Origin: Caballeronia insecticola
GTDB lineage: Bacteria; Pseudomonadota; Gammaproteobacteria; Burkholderiales; Burkholderiaceae
NCBI RefSeq assembly: GCF_000402035.1
Contig: NC_021289.1
Location: 310,001-374,000 of the forward strand
Length of the DNA stretch: 64,000 bases
Reading direction: 5' to 3'
How positions within the stretch are numbered: position 1 is the first letter of the stretch; every line of letters starts with the position of its first letter. Position numbers and translations under genes: made by a program. The notes beneath the pieces are model-generated. The model was not told where the DNA came from, searched no databases, and saw only the letters and a list, made by a program, of their open reading frames with translations. Below, one piece after another: positions 35,440-44,825 of the stretch.

Positions 35440-36186
35440 ATGACGACCATCGACAGAAACCGCGAATTCGCGGGCAAGACCGTGCTCGTCACGGGCGCGG
35501 GCAAGGGCATCGGCCATGCGACCGTGCATCTGCTGATCGAACGCGGCGCGCGCGTCATTGCGTTGAGCCGCAGCGCCGCCGATCTCGACGCATTGAAGCA
35601 GGAGACGGGTTGCGAAACCGTTGCCGTCGATCTCGCCGATGCGCACGCCGCGCGCGAAGCGGCCCGTTCGGTGCAGCCTGTCGATCTGCTCGTGAACAAT
35701 GCGGGTCTCGCCGAGTTGCAGCCGTTTCTGGAGACGACCGTCGAGTCCTTCGATGTGACCATGAACGTGAACCTGCGCGCCGCGATGATCGTTGCGCAAG
35801 AGTGCGCGAAGAGCATGATCGCGCGTGGCGTGGGCGGGTCGATCGTCAACGTGTCGAGCTTGTCGGCGAACGTGGGCTTTGCGCTGCACGCGGCGTATTG
35901 CGCATCCAAAGGCGGACTCGATGCGATGACGCGCGTCATGGCAACCGAACTCGGGCCGCACGGCATCCGCACGAACGCGGTGCTTCCCACCGTCACGATG
36001 ACGCCGATGGGCGAGCGCGCTTGGAGCGATCCCGCGAAGTCCGGGCCGATGCTCGCGCGCATTCCGCTTGATCGTTTCGTGCAGCCGGTGGAAGTGGCGC
36101 GCACGATTGCCTATCTCCTCAGCGACGATTCGAGCATGGTGAACGGTGTGAGCCTGCTGGTCGACGGCGGTTTTCAGGCCTGTTGA
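35440..36186 (+). CDS. SDR dehydrogenase resembling L-xylulose/carbonyl reductase
   Basis: A 248-residue classical short-chain dehydrogenase with cofactor motif TGAGKGIG (18-25), NNAG, active-site Ser in NVSSLS, Tyr153 and Lys157 (YCASK). Long stretches match the pattern of dicarbonyl/L-xylulose reductase ([45 protein letters not shown]). Arg/Ser after the second strand suggests NADP(H). In context it would interconvert a ketopentose and a pentitol. The ATG at 35440 begins the canonical N-terminus. Confidence 0.88.
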   Translation: MTTIDRNREFAGKTVLVTGAGKGIGHATVHLLIERGARVIALSRSAADLDALKQETGCETVAVDLADAHAAREAARSVQPVDLLVNNAGLAELQPFLETTVESFDVTMNVNLRAAMIVAQECAKSMIARGVGGSIVNVSSLSANVGFALHAAYCASKGGLDAMTRVMATELGPHGIRTNAVLPTVTMTPMGERAWSDPAKSGPMLARIPLDRFVQPVEVARTIAYLLSDDSSMVNGVSLLVDGGFQAC

Positions 36187-36250
36187 AACAAACTCATCGA
36201 AACAAGTTGCAAGCGCAACTATTACGCCTCTACCCGTAAAAGGAACGACG

Positions 36251-37288
36251 ATGGAAGCCCTGGTTCTCGAGGAAGCAAAGCGCATCAGCTTGCGCCCGTT
36301 CAGCCTGCCGCAGGTTGTGGGCCCGCGTGACGTGCGCATCCGCATTCATACGGTCGGCATTTGCGGCAGCGACATTCACTACTATCAGCACGGCCGTATC
36401 GGGCCGTTCGTCGTCAACGAGCCGATGGTGCTGGGGCATGAAGCATCGGGCACGGTCGTCGAAGTGGGCGATGAGGTGAAGCATCTGAAAGCGGGCGACC
36501 GCGTATGCATGGAGCCGGGCGTGCCGGACATGGAATCGCGTGCGTCGCGCGAAGGGCTGTATAACCTCGATCCGAAAGTGCGCTTCTGGGCGACGCCGCC
36601 CGTGCATGGCTGCCTCGCGCCGTTCGTCGTGCACCCGGCGGCGTTCACGTACAAGCTGCCGGACAACGTGAGCTTCGCGGAAGGCGCGATTGTCGAGCCG
36701 TTGTCGATCGGCTTGCAGGCCGCGAAGAAAGCCGCGATCAAGCCGGGCGACGTTGCCGTCGTGCTCGGCGCGGGCACCATCGGCATGATGTGTGCGCTCG
36801 CCGCGCTCGCGGGCGGTTGCAGCCGCGCGATCGTGTGCGATCTCGTGCAGGAGAAGCTCGATCTCATCGGCGGCGTGCAGGGCGTGACCGCCGTGAACAT
36901 CCGCGACAAGCGCGCGCTGGATGTGGTCAACGAACTGACGGACGGCTGGGGCGCGGACATCGTGATCGAGGCGAGCGGCAACGAAAAAGCGTTCGACGGT
37001 ATCGTCGATCTGCTGTGTCCCGGCGGCTGCATCGTGCTCGTCGGCATGCCGCAGCATGCGATTCCGCTGGATATCGTCGCGGTGCAGATCAAGGAAGCGC
37101 GCATCGAGTCGGTGTTCCGCTACGCCAATATCTTTCCGCGCGCGATTCAACTGATTGCATCGGGCAAGCTCGATGTCAAACCGTTTATATCGCGCACGTT
37201 CCCGTTCGCCGAAGGCATCAAGGCCTTCGAGGAAGCGGCGAGCGGCGTGCCCACCGACGTGAAGGTGCAGATCGTGCTTGAAGAATGA
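36251..37288 (+). CDS. Sorbitol/xylitol-type zinc dehydrogenase
   Basis: A 345-residue medium-chain dehydrogenase with catalytic zinc ligands Cys38, His63 and Glu64 (GICGSD, GHEASG), Rossmann motif GAGTIG, and Asp in IVCDL suggesting NAD+. The four structural-zinc cysteines are absent, as in mammalian sorbitol dehydrogenase, and the [19 protein letters not shown] segment is typical of polyol dehydrogenases. It should oxidise the imported polyol to a ketose. AAGGA precedes the start. No sugar kinase follows, so the next step must be encoded elsewhere. Confidence 0.9.
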   Translation: MEALVLEEAKRISLRPFSLPQVVGPRDVRIRIHTVGICGSDIHYYQHGRIGPFVVNEPMVLGHEASGTVVEVGDEVKHLKAGDRVCMEPGVPDMESRASREGLYNLDPKVRFWATPPVHGCLAPFVVHPAAFTYKLPDNVSFAEGAIVEPLSIGLQAAKKAAIKPGDVAVVLGAGTIGMMCALAALAGGCSRAIVCDLVQEKLDLIGGVQGVTAVNIRDKRALDVVNELTDGWGADIVIEASGNEKAFDGIVDLLCPGGCIVLVGMPQHAIPLDIVAVQIKEARIESVFRYANIFPRAIQLIASGKLDVKPFISRTFPFAEGIKAFEEAASGVPTDVKVQIVLEE

Positions 37289-37315
37289 CGCTGACCTATC
37301 GAGCGTGCCGGCGAA

Positions 37316-38563
37316 TCATCGTGTGAAGCCCATTTGCTCACGCCCGAGCGGCGTGAGCGTGTCTTCCGTTGCGCGTCCGGCGAAATCGACTTCGAAATTG
37401 TCGGCGGGGAAGTCCGGCGGGCTCGCGCCTTCTACAAAGCTCTTCAATTGCCGCTGCAAGTACGCGCTATTCTTCGCGCACGCCGGCGCCGATGCGATAT
37501 ACATCACGTTGCTGTAGCCCTTGCCGCGATGCGCGTCTTCCACGGCATGGATGACGTCGCTATGCCAGAACACGGCGTCGCCCGCCTGCATGTGGGGAAT
37601 CGACGAAAGTGCATCGAACAGCACGCCGTGAAATTCGCGTTTGATCGAGAGCGCACGGCCGGGCATGGCGCCGCAGAGATCGTCGTCGGCGACGTCGTCC
37701 TGCAACGCGCGCAGCAGAACATAGACCATCGCATTGGCGATCGGCACGAGTTGCAGCGTGCCGTCGCCGGGACCTTGCGGCGTGAGTGCGGTCCATCCTT
37801 GAAACGTGCGGAACATCGAGCACACGGCGGGCGATGGAACCTCGCGCACTTCGGGACGGTACGCCGCATCGAACGGATCGTAGTCGCGCCACGCGCCGCT
37901 AAAGACATGGCGATAAACGCGCCTGAAGTTATCGTCGAGCCAGCGTTCGACGGAGCCGCCATCGCAATGCGCCGAGAGGCCGAGTGATTCCGAACCCGGC
38001 GGACGACGGCGCAAGCGGTCCGCATAAACGGGCACGTGTTCCGGATCGAAATGCACGCGGCCTTCGCTGTCGTTCTTCCAGAGCCGGTTGAGGAAGACGC
38101 GCGTGTTCGTCAACTCTTCGGACTGACGCGCCTCGACTTGCGGCTTCGACCAATAAATGCCGTAGATTTGCGGTTTGCTGGACGCGAGCGTGCCGAAGTA
38201 TTTGTCCTCCGCGCGATTCGCGAGCTTCGCATCGAGCCGGTTCGTTTCGACATAGTCCGCGATCTCGCGGTCCCACGCGGCGGCGCGTTCCGGCGCGAAC
38301 ACGCCGCGCACGACGCATGCGCCGCGCTCGCGAATGGCATCGACCGTGTGTTGCGCCACGCGTGCATCGGCGATATCGGCGTAGCGCAATTCGGGGATCA
38401 CGGCGTCGCCGCGCGCGCGTTCGTCGGCAATGCGTGCGGCCTGTCGCGCGATGTCTCGTTCGACTTCTTTGAACACTTCGCGATAGTTCGGCAACGCTGC
38501 GCGCAGTGCGCGTTTGGCTTCGCGAATGGCGGCGGGAAGGTCGTCGATGCGTAGCGGTTCCAT
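37316..38563 (-). CDS. DUF1479 (YbiU-like) putative Fe(II)/2-oxoglutarate oxygenase
   Basis: A 415-residue protein matching DUF1479. A likely facial triad is visible: HCDGG and, about 130 residues later, [11 protein letters not shown], with a downstream Arg. The fold is expected to be a double-stranded beta helix with an iron site. The substrate is unknown. It is divergent from an AraC regulator 110 bp away, so it is probably the regulator's target. GGAGA precedes the ATG. Confidence 0.8.
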   Translation of the reverse strand: MEPLRIDDLPAAIREAKRALRAALPNYREVFKEVERDIARQAARIADERARGDAVIPELRYADIADARVAQHTVDAIRERGACVVRGVFAPERAAAWDREIADYVETNRLDAKLANRAEDKYFGTLASSKPQIYGIYWSKPQVEARQSEELTNTRVFLNRLWKNDSEGRVHFDPEHVPVYADRLRRRPPGSESLGLSAHCDGGSVERWLDDNFRRVYRHVFSGAWRDYDPFDAAYRPEVREVPSPAVCSMFRTFQGWTALTPQGPGDGTLQLVPIANAMVYVLLRALQDDVADDDLCGAMPGRALSIKREFHGVLFDALSSIPHMQAGDAVFWHSDVIHAVEDAHRGKGYSNVMYIASAPACAKNSAYLQRQLKSFVEGASPPDFPADNFEVDFAGRATEDTLTPLGREQMGFTR

Positions 38564-38673
38564 GCTGTCTCCAGTCTCTCTGCTTGTTTAAACGATGGTG
38601 CAAGCATAGTCCCGCGCGTAGAATCGGAGTGATGTTATCCGGTCAAGCTTTTTGCGTATCTGGACGTCCGCAT

Positions 38674-39708
38674 ATGAAGGCATCGTACGAACACGTAGCA
38701 ATGGGCGAAGGCTGCTCGGTGCGCATCTTCAACCGCCGCATCGCGCGCATTCCGTTCGAATGGCATCACCATCCCGAGTACGAACTCACGCTGACGATGA
38801 ACAGCCGCGGCAAGCGCTATATCGGCGATTCGGTCGCGAGCTACGGCGCCGACGATCTCGTGCTCGTGCCGCCCGATCTGCCGCACACGTGGGCGTCGAA
38901 TCGTTCGATCGATGCGGGCGAACCGCAAGTGGCGATCGTCGTGTGGTTCAGCGGCGAATGGGCGCGGCGCATGGCGAGTTGTTGTCCCGAGTACGAGGCG
39001 CTGAACCGGCTGTTACGGCGTGCCGCATGCGGGCTTGCGTTCGGCGCGAAGGCGAGTGCGGCAATGCGCAGCCGGCTCGACGGCTTGCTGTCCGTGTCGC
39101 CGCGCGAGCGGCTTGCGGTGGCGCTGGATGTGCTCTGCGCTCTCGCCGACGAAGACGCGCAGGCGCTTGCATCGCCGAGTGCGTTTAGCGGGAACGCATC
39201 GGTGACGGGGCATGAACCCGAGCGCATCAATCGCGTGCTGGCGCTCGTCGATGCGCGCTTCGCACAGCGGCTCTCGCTACGTGAACTCGCGCAGGCGGCG
39301 AATTTGTCGGAGCGAACGCTCAATCGATATTTCGTGCAGCACGTCGGCGAAAGCGTGGGGCGTTATGTGAATCGTGTGAGGATTGGTCATGCAACGCGCA
39401 TGCTTGCCGATACCGCGTGGCCCATCGCGGTGATCGCGGCGCGCTCCGGCTTTCCGAGCGTAGCGAATTTCAACCGGGCTTATAAGACCGCGAAGGGCAT
39501 GACGCCGGGCGCGTACCGGCAGGAAATGGCGAACGATCGTGACAAGCGTAAAGAGGATGCGAGCGCGCTGAATGAACGCTCGCCGTCTTTGGATCGTGCG
39601 AAAGTCAGAAAGGCGCCTCGGATACGTGCCAAAGCACGCCCGACGGATCGAACAGGAAGCCGACCTTCATCCCCCAACTCTGGATCGCGGGCGCGCGCGC
39701 CGCGTTGA
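38674..39708 (+). CDS. AraC-family regulator with cupin domain
   Basis: A 344-residue protein: N-terminal cupin (FEWHHHPEYELTL, GDSVASYGADDLVLVPPDLPHTW) and C-terminal double helix-turn-helix (LSLRELAQAANLSERTLNRYF; AVIAARSGFPSVANFNRAYK). The normal family end is near PGAYRQ. About 50 further residues, very basic, run on antisense to the VOC gene and overlap it by 104 bp, which looks like a tail extension. An alternative ATG at 38632 has a poor ribosome-site spacing. It likely controls the divergent DUF1479 gene. Confidence 0.85.
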   Translation: MKASYEHVAMGEGCSVRIFNRRIARIPFEWHHHPEYELTLTMNSRGKRYIGDSVASYGADDLVLVPPDLPHTWASNRSIDAGEPQVAIVVWFSGEWARRMASCCPEYEALNRLLRRAACGLAFGAKASAAMRSRLDGLLSVSPRERLAVALDVLCALADEDAQALASPSAFSGNASVTGHEPERINRVLALVDARFAQRLSLRELAQAANLSERTLNRYFVQHVGESVGRYVNRVRIGHATRMLADTAWPIAVIAARSGFPSVANFNRAYKTAKGMTPGAYRQEMANDRDKRKEDASALNERSPSLDRAKVRKAPRIRAKARPTDRTGSRPSSPNSGSRARAPR

Positions 39709-39970
39709 CGCCAAAGCGTTCGCCAAGCGTTTCGGGATTCTTGTCGCGCCACCATGCATCGACATCGCGCACGAGCATTTGCAGCATGAAGTTCTCGGCG
39801 AGTTCCTTCACATAAAAGTTCTGCAGAATGAAGCTAAAGCCATCGGCTTTCAGCATGGCGATATCTTTGTCTTCATGCGTGATGCGAAAGCCGAGTGCTT
39901 CATAAAAGCGCTTGGACACATCGAAGTCTTTAGCAGGAACGAAGGGGCGCAGCGCGAGAAGTTGGCTCAT
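39605..39970 (-). CDS. VOC-superfamily (glyoxalase/bleomycin-resistance fold) protein
   Basis: A 121-residue protein with the VOC start RPFVPAKDFDVSKRFYEALGF and a closing GFLFDPSGVLWHVSE. Such proteins are small metal-binding or antibiotic-binding dimers. The usual His/Glu ligands are not all obvious here, so the catalytic role is open. Its 3' 104 bp overlap the end of the convergent AraC gene. Confidence 0.82.
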   Translation of the reverse strand: MSQLLALRPFVPAKDFDVSKRFYEALGFRITHEDKDIAMLKADGFSFILQNFYVKELAENFMLQMLVRDVDAWWRDKNPETLGERFGVNAARAPAIQSWGMKVGFLFDPSGVLWHVSEAPF

Positions 39971-40080
39971 CGTGAAAGCTCGCTTAAAGAAAGCGAACAG
40001 TGTACCGGTCTCCGGATTGCGAGCGCGTCTTATTTCTGCCGCTAACGAATCAAACCGACTTTATGCGTACTATCGTGTGA

Positions 40081-40320
40081 CGGTCTACGTGGATAACCGC
40101 CGAGGCCGAATGCGTTCACGACGATCCGCTCTTCATCTTGGATGACACGCTCGTGCATCAATCGGTGAACGAGTCGGACCGTCTGCGCTATTGCATCTTC
40201 CTCGATGTATTGCGGCCCACGCATTTCGCCCGCGCACTGCATGTGCTCGTCACGGGCGTGCGTTTGAGCGTGATCTCGGTGAGGCGCGTGTTCTATGCGA
40301 ACTGGGAGATGATTCGCTGA
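40081..40320 (+). pseudogene. C-terminal remnant of an aspartyl/asparaginyl beta-hydroxylase-like gene
   Basis: A frame open from 40081 encodes FILDDTLVHQSVNESDRLRY then LFDVLRP-like (IFLDVLRP) and a closing VFYANW. This matches the C-terminal third of the Asp/Asn beta-hydroxylase (LpxO-like) family, including the DDTxxHxxxN element that holds the second iron-binding His. The N-terminal two-thirds, with the first His, is missing and a TGA lies just upstream. The sequence before it is the promoter of the VOC gene. I read it as a decayed gene; a 60-residue product from a TTG at 40138 is possible but unlikely to fold. Confidence 0.6.
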
Positions 40321-40321
40321 A

Positions 40322-41401
40322 TCACGATCCCGACGCATGCAGGAAGATCTGATTGAACGCCTTGTTCCATTGACCGCGCTCGTTCATCGTCATGGCCGGA
40401 TCAACGAGTGCGACGTTCACGCCCTGCATCGGCGACGCGACATTGCGATTCGTCGGCACATAATCGCGCGACACGAGAATGCGTTGCGCATCGACGGATA
40501 GCAGATAGTCGTAAAGCAGCAGCGCCGCAGCCGGATGCGGCGCATGCGTGAGCAAGGCGACGCCGTTGGCGCGTGCGGCTGCCGGCTGCAACACGAACCA
40601 GTCGATAGGCGCGCCGCGTCGCTTGGCCTGCGCCGGCATGTAGTTATAGACCTCGAGCGCAAGCGGCACTTCACCTGCGATCACGAGATTGTTGAGAAGC
40701 GAATTGCCCGTGCGCGCGGCAACGCCATTCGTATCGACGAGCGTGCGAAAGAACTCGATGCCCTTGTCGCGGCCCATTTGCGTCGCGACGGTGGCGAACC
40801 AGTCGGAACTCTTGGCCTCGATGCCGAGCTTGCCTTTCCAGTGCGCGGCAAGCAGGTCGTCATAGCGTCTGGGCAGATCGGCGGGTTTGATGAGGCGCGT
40901 GTTATATGCCTGCACCCACACGGACAGCATGGTCGATGCCCATTGCCGATGTTCCGGCACAACGTTCGGCGCAAGCTCGGCCAGCACCGGCGAGCTTACC
41001 GGCGTGAGCAGCTTCTCGCGCCGCAGCGCATCGAGATACGACGAGCCCGTATGCACGGCATCCACGATATAGCGATGCCCCTGCGATTCCGCGACGATAC
41101 GCTGTACCACCTGTTCATCGCCCGCGCGCCAGATGTTGACCTTGATGCCATAGCGCGCCTCGAACGGATCGATGAGCGGCGCCACGTCCGGTTGCGCAAT
41201 CGACGTATAGAAGTTCAGTTCGCCTTCTTCCTTCGCAGCGGCAAGAATCTTTTCGGCGCGGTCCGGGCCTTCGTATGAGGCGAGCGCGAGATTCGGCTGT
41301 GCCTGCGATTGCTTCGCGCACGCGGCAAGCGGCACACCGGCAGCGCCAAGTGCGAACGTCGCGCCGGCCAAACGCATCACGTCTCTTCTTGTCGTCGTCA
41401 T
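40322..41401 (-). CDS. Orphan ABC-type substrate-binding lipoprotein with Tat-like leader
   Basis: A 359-residue type 2 binding protein of the Fe(III)/polyamine kind (ILAAAKEEGELNFYTS, DPFEARYGIKVNIW, YNTRLIKPADLPRRYDDLL). The leader TTTRRDVMRLAG has a twin-arginine pattern and ends in a lipobox PLAAC (Cys28), so it may be a Tat-exported lipoprotein. No permease or ATPase genes adjoin it, so it may serve a distant transporter or act as a sensor. It follows the aldo/keto reductase gene on the same strand by 55 bp. The ATG at 41401 follows GGAGGT. Confidence 0.82.
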   Translation of the reverse strand: MTTTRRDVMRLAGATFALGAAGVPLAACAKQSQAQPNLALASYEGPDRAEKILAAAKEEGELNFYTSIAQPDVAPLIDPFEARYGIKVNIWRAGDEQVVQRIVAESQGHRYIVDAVHTGSSYLDALRREKLLTPVSSPVLAELAPNVVPEHRQWASTMLSVWVQAYNTRLIKPADLPRRYDDLLAAHWKGKLGIEAKSSDWFATVATQMGRDKGIEFFRTLVDTNGVAARTGNSLLNNLVIAGEVPLALEVYNYMPAQAKRRGAPIDWFVLQPAAARANGVALLTHAPHPAAALLLYDYLLSVDAQRILVSRDYVPTNRNVASPMQGVNVALVDPAMTMNERGQWNKAFNQIFLHASGS

Positions 41402-41456
41402 CGGGACGTGAACCTCCGTCGTTGCGGAATGATTGCGCTTGCAACTATCGTCGCCA

Positions 41457-42479
41457 TCATGACTCCGTTTCAGCGAAATTGCTTTGCCACACGCGTTCGA
41501 GCCGCGCATTCAAATCGTGCGGAAACGGCCCCATGCCGGACACCGCGCATAGTTCCTTCAATTGCTCCATCGAAGAAAAGCCGCCGAGTGCGGTCGTCAC
41601 GCCGGGATGCGCGAGCACGAAGCGAAACGCGGCCTGTGCGAGCGTAATTCCACTTTCGCGTGCAAGGAAACTCACGCGCGCGGCACGCTCGCGCATCGTC
41701 GTGGCGTCGGCGGCGTTGGCGGATGTCTCGCGCGCAAGTGGATGATGCGCCTCGCCCGCCACGCTCTGATCGGACAGAAAGCCGCGCGCGAGCACGCTAT
41801 AGATGGCGGTGCCGGCGTCGGCCTTGCGCGCATCGTCGAGTATGGCGCCGCCGTCTTTATCGACTGCGAGGTTCGCCGGAAGCACCATGCCCGCGCTCGG
41901 ATTCAGCAGCGTGTAAGGCACATTGAGCACGCTGAACATGCCCGTGGCGAGCAACTCGCGCACGTAAGGCGCATCGTTGCCGCGACAGACGAAGCCGATG
42001 TAGCGCACCTTGCCTGCATCGAGCAATCGACGCAGTCCTTCGAGCGCGCCGCGTGGTCCCAGAAAATGCCGCACGCCGAGCGTGTGATAGTCGCGGCCCA
42101 CAGGCGACCGCGATCCGCATACCGGTGCGTTGTGAATTTGAAGCACGTCGAGACAATCGACGCCCAGCGTCTTCAGGCTCGCTTCAGCGGAGCGCACGAC
42201 ATGCGCCGCGATGTCGTCGAGATTCTCCTCGCGAATCTCGACCTTCGAATTGAGCAGCGGACGCGCACGCAGCTCATGCAGCACGCGGCCGAGATTCGCC
42301 TCGGCGCTTATGTAATCCGGTGCGACGTCGAAGTAATTGATGCCCGCTTCGAGCGCCGCCTCGACGACGCGCAACTGCTCGTCGAAGCTGCCGCGCACCA
42401 TCAGGCCCGCGTTGCCGCCACAGCCGAAACCGATCTCGGACACCTTCAAGTCCGTGCGCCCGATGCTTCTGTATTTCAT
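41457..42479 (-). CDS. Aldo/keto reductase
   Basis: A 340-residue TIM-barrel oxidoreductase. The catalytic tetrad is visible: Asp and Tyr in FDVAPDYISAEANLG, Lys in LLNSKVE and His in VLQIHN. It should use NADPH on an aldehyde or ketone. It sits 21 bp after the Rieske oxygenase gene on the same strand, suggesting it reduces or oxidises a product of that oxygenase. GGAGG precedes the ATG. Confidence 0.88.
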   Translation of the reverse strand: MKYRSIGRTDLKVSEIGFGCGGNAGLMVRGSFDEQLRVVEAALEAGINYFDVAPDYISAEANLGRVLHELRARPLLNSKVEIREENLDDIAAHVVRSAEASLKTLGVDCLDVLQIHNAPVCGSRSPVGRDYHTLGVRHFLGPRGALEGLRRLLDAGKVRYIGFVCRGNDAPYVRELLATGMFSVLNVPYTLLNPSAGMVLPANLAVDKDGGAILDDARKADAGTAIYSVLARGFLSDQSVAGEAHHPLARETSANAADATTMRERAARVSFLARESGITLAQAAFRFVLAHPGVTTALGGFSSMEQLKELCAVSGMGPFPHDLNARLERVWQSNFAETES

Positions 42480-42500
42480 CGCGAGCCTCCGGGCGTGTGA

Positions 42501-43844
42501 TCAGGTCGCGTCCGCGCTGGCTTCGCGCGCGGCAATTTCCGCTTCCTCGATCCGTCGATGCAGATTCTTCACGTCTTCGATGATCGGACCATAGCGGTCG
42601 GCGTCGTCGTTGAAGAAGCCGCGATGATAGAGCTTGCGGAAATTATGCTTGAGCAGCGGCTTGCTATAGTCCGGCGCTTCTCCCGAGCCGTAGATGATCT
42701 CCGGCGATTCGTCGCGCCAGAAGTTGATCGGTTCGAGCCCTTCCTCGACGCGGCGAATCTGCTCATCGAGTTGTCTGCGCAGCAGCACGATGGGAATGTC
42801 GGTGCGGCCGAGCAACTCTTGCGAACGATCGGTGATCGCGCCTTGCGCATCCCACACGAGCGCGTCCTGCGCCAGCACGTAGTCGAGGATCGGGCGGCCG
42901 GTCTCGTCGAAACGCGGCGGCTCGTACCACGGCACGCTGTCCTGCTTGGGCGCGTCAACGCCCGGCGGCGCGGCATAGACCTGATAACAGATGTGGTACG
43001 TGTGCTCGTCATCGATCGGCACGCGAATCTGATACTCGCTGCGCGGCGCGCCGGTCTTGCCCGTCTGCGTGAAGAACGGGAAGATCACGGTCGAATGTTC
43101 GCGCGTGTAGTCCTCGTCCGCGCCAAGATCCTTCGAATAGCGCACGCCCTTCGAAATGCCATGCGTGCTCGGATTCGCATACAGCTCCTTGATGCCGATG
43201 CCGGTCTTCAAACGCGTATGCAGCGTGTGCTCGGCGCGTGCGGCCGCTTCTTCATAACGGCCCTGTTTTTCCAGCACGTACTGGAACATGTGGCCATGCG
43301 CCCATGCGCTGTGGGTCGGGTCGCCGGTGTTCTCGTGACACTGCAGCCAGTTGCAGTCGATCTTCATGATAGCGATCTGACGAATCGCATTCGGCCACAC
43401 GAACAGATCCCAGCGCGGCAGCGCGGGCGCGGGCAGCGGTCCGAGATAAGCGAACACAAGTCCGCCCAGTTCCTGCACCGGATACGCCTTGAGCTTCTGC
43501 TTGATCTCGCCGCGCGGCGTGGCTTCCATGGGACGCTCGACGCATTTGCCGTCTTCGTTGAAGAGCCATCCGTGATACGGGCAACGCAAGCCGCACTGAT
43601 CCGGGATACCGAACTTCAAATCGACATTGCGATGCAGGCAGCGATCGCCGATAAGCCCCAGCGTGCCGCTCTTGTCTTTGTAGAGCACGAGGTCTTCACC
43701 GAGCACGCGCACCTTGTGCACGGGATTTTCATCGTCGAACTGGGAATAGGGCGCGATGGGAATCCAGTAGCGCCGCATCAGTTCGCCGCCCGGCGTGCCC
43801 GGGCCGACGCGCGTGAGTCTTTCGTTCATCGCTGCACTCAGCAT
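42501..43844 (-). CDS. Rieske non-haem iron oxygenase, phthalate-dioxygenase type (module A)
   Basis: A 447-residue oxygenase. The N-terminal Rieske site is CLH...CPYHGW (Cys-x-His and Cys-x2-His, 17 residues apart). The mononuclear iron site is GDPTHSAWAHGH, the Asp-x2-His-x4-His pattern. The opening LTRVGPGTPGGELMRRYWIP is typical of the phthalate 4,5-dioxygenase/O-demethylase branch, which uses two-component systems with a PDR-type reductase. Such a reductase is encoded 1 kb away at 44826. It is divergent from an IclR gene with tandem operators between. A GGAGA site supports the 43844 start. Confidence 0.92.
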   Translation of the reverse strand: MLSAAMNERLTRVGPGTPGGELMRRYWIPIAPYSQFDDENPVHKVRVLGEDLVLYKDKSGTLGLIGDRCLHRNVDLKFGIPDQCGLRCPYHGWLFNEDGKCVERPMEATPRGEIKQKLKAYPVQELGGLVFAYLGPLPAPALPRWDLFVWPNAIRQIAIMKIDCNWLQCHENTGDPTHSAWAHGHMFQYVLEKQGRYEEAAARAEHTLHTRLKTGIGIKELYANPSTHGISKGVRYSKDLGADEDYTREHSTVIFPFFTQTGKTGAPRSEYQIRVPIDDEHTYHICYQVYAAPPGVDAPKQDSVPWYEPPRFDETGRPILDYVLAQDALVWDAQGAITDRSQELLGRTDIPIVLLRRQLDEQIRRVEEGLEPINFWRDESPEIIYGSGEAPDYSKPLLKHNFRKLYHRGFFNDDADRYGPIIEDVKNLHRRIEEAEIAAREASADAT

Positions 43845-43890
43845 GTTCCGTCTCCGTGTTCAGGTGAATGCAGATTAGGGTTCGTCCACC

Positions 43891-43926
43891 GTTCTGACAA
43901 GCGGCACAAATTCTGTTGGACAGAAC
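43891..43926. promoter_or_regulatory. Tandem IclR-type operators of module A
   Basis: Two 17-bp sites with 5-7-5 layout lie between the divergent oxygenase and IclR genes: GTTCT-N7-GGCAC (43891-43907) and ATTCT-N7-AGAAC (43910-43926). The second contains a perfect TTCTGT-TGG-ACAGAA palindrome. The layout matches the module B operators, shifted by 19 rather than 20 bp. Confidence 0.6.
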
Positions 43927-43979
43927 CTAAGTGCAAGGCTATAAATTGCTTCGTGAACGAACCTGACGAGACGCCGGCG

Positions 43980-44783
43980 ATGAACCTCGAATACCCGATA
44001 AGAGCAGCACAGGCCCACGCGGACGCATCGCTCGACGAAGCGAACGAGCTGGAAGACAAGCGTCCGCGCGTCGAAGCCGTCGAACGTTCGCTCGCGATTC
44101 TGCAATGCTTCCGCCTGCCCGGCGAAGCGTTGTCGCTTGCGGTGCTCGCGCAGCGTTCGGGCTTCTACAAGAGCACGATTCTCAGGCTGTGCGCGTCGCT
44201 CGTTCATATGCGTTTTCTTGAACGCGACGCGAGCGGACACTTCACGCTCGGGCCTGAATTGCGTCGACTCGGCGCGTTGAGCCAGGCCGAGGTAAGTCTC
44301 GAAGATCTCGTGCGCCCCGCGCTGCAAAAGCTTTCGACGTTCACGCGCGAGACGGCTTCGTTCTACGTGCGCGACGGCGATGAGCGCGTCTGTCTCTATC
44401 GCGTGAACTCGCCGCGTTCGGCGCGGCATCACCTCGACGAAGGCTCGCGGCATCCGCTCAAAGGGGGCGCGGCCGGACGCGTGTTGTGGGCGTTCGATCC
44501 GCAATCGCGCGGCGAGGAATCGAGCATGTCGACGCGTGCGCGCGGCTGGGTCGTCTCGAAGGGCGACCGCGATCCCGATCTCGCCGCCGTCGCCGTGCCG
44601 TTGCTCAACGAGCGCGGCGAGTTGCTCGGCGCGTTGACGGTATCGGGGCTGCTCACGCGCTTCACAACGGATCAGATCAAGGTTTTTCGCAAGATGCTGC
44701 TCGATACGGCGCTCGCGCTCAAGCCGCGCTTGCCGATGAAGAGCGTGCTGCGTAACGCGGCCAACGACATCAGACGAGATTGA
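43980..44783 (+). CDS. IclR-family regulator of module A
   Basis: A 267-residue regulator: winged helix (LSLAVLAQRSGFYKSTILRLC, about 59-79) and an IclR effector domain (HHLDEGSRHPLKGGAAGRVLWAF and VAVPLLNERGELLGALTVSG). It probably senses an aromatic acid and controls the divergent oxygenase, its own gene and the reductase downstream. The ATG at 43980 gives the normal length; the frame is open far upstream but that reads antisense to the oxygenase gene. Confidence 0.9.
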   Translation: MNLEYPIRAAQAHADASLDEANELEDKRPRVEAVERSLAILQCFRLPGEALSLAVLAQRSGFYKSTILRLCASLVHMRFLERDASGHFTLGPELRRLGALSQAEVSLEDLVRPALQKLSTFTRETASFYVRDGDERVCLYRVNSPRSARHHLDEGSRHPLKGGAAGRVLWAFDPQSRGEESSMSTRARGWVVSKGDRDPDLAAVAVPLLNERGELLGALTVSGLLTRFTTDQIKVFRKMLLDTALALKPRLPMKSVLRNAANDIRRD

Positions 44784-44825
44784 ACTCGCGGCGCGTCGCC
44801 GCCGCCCGTAAGGAGGAGTGGTTTC

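Noticed and set aside
42558..43979. N-terminal 474-codon extension of the module A IclR frame
   Set aside because: It runs antisense through the Rieske oxygenase gene; IclR proteins are about 260 residues and the 43980 ATG gives that length.
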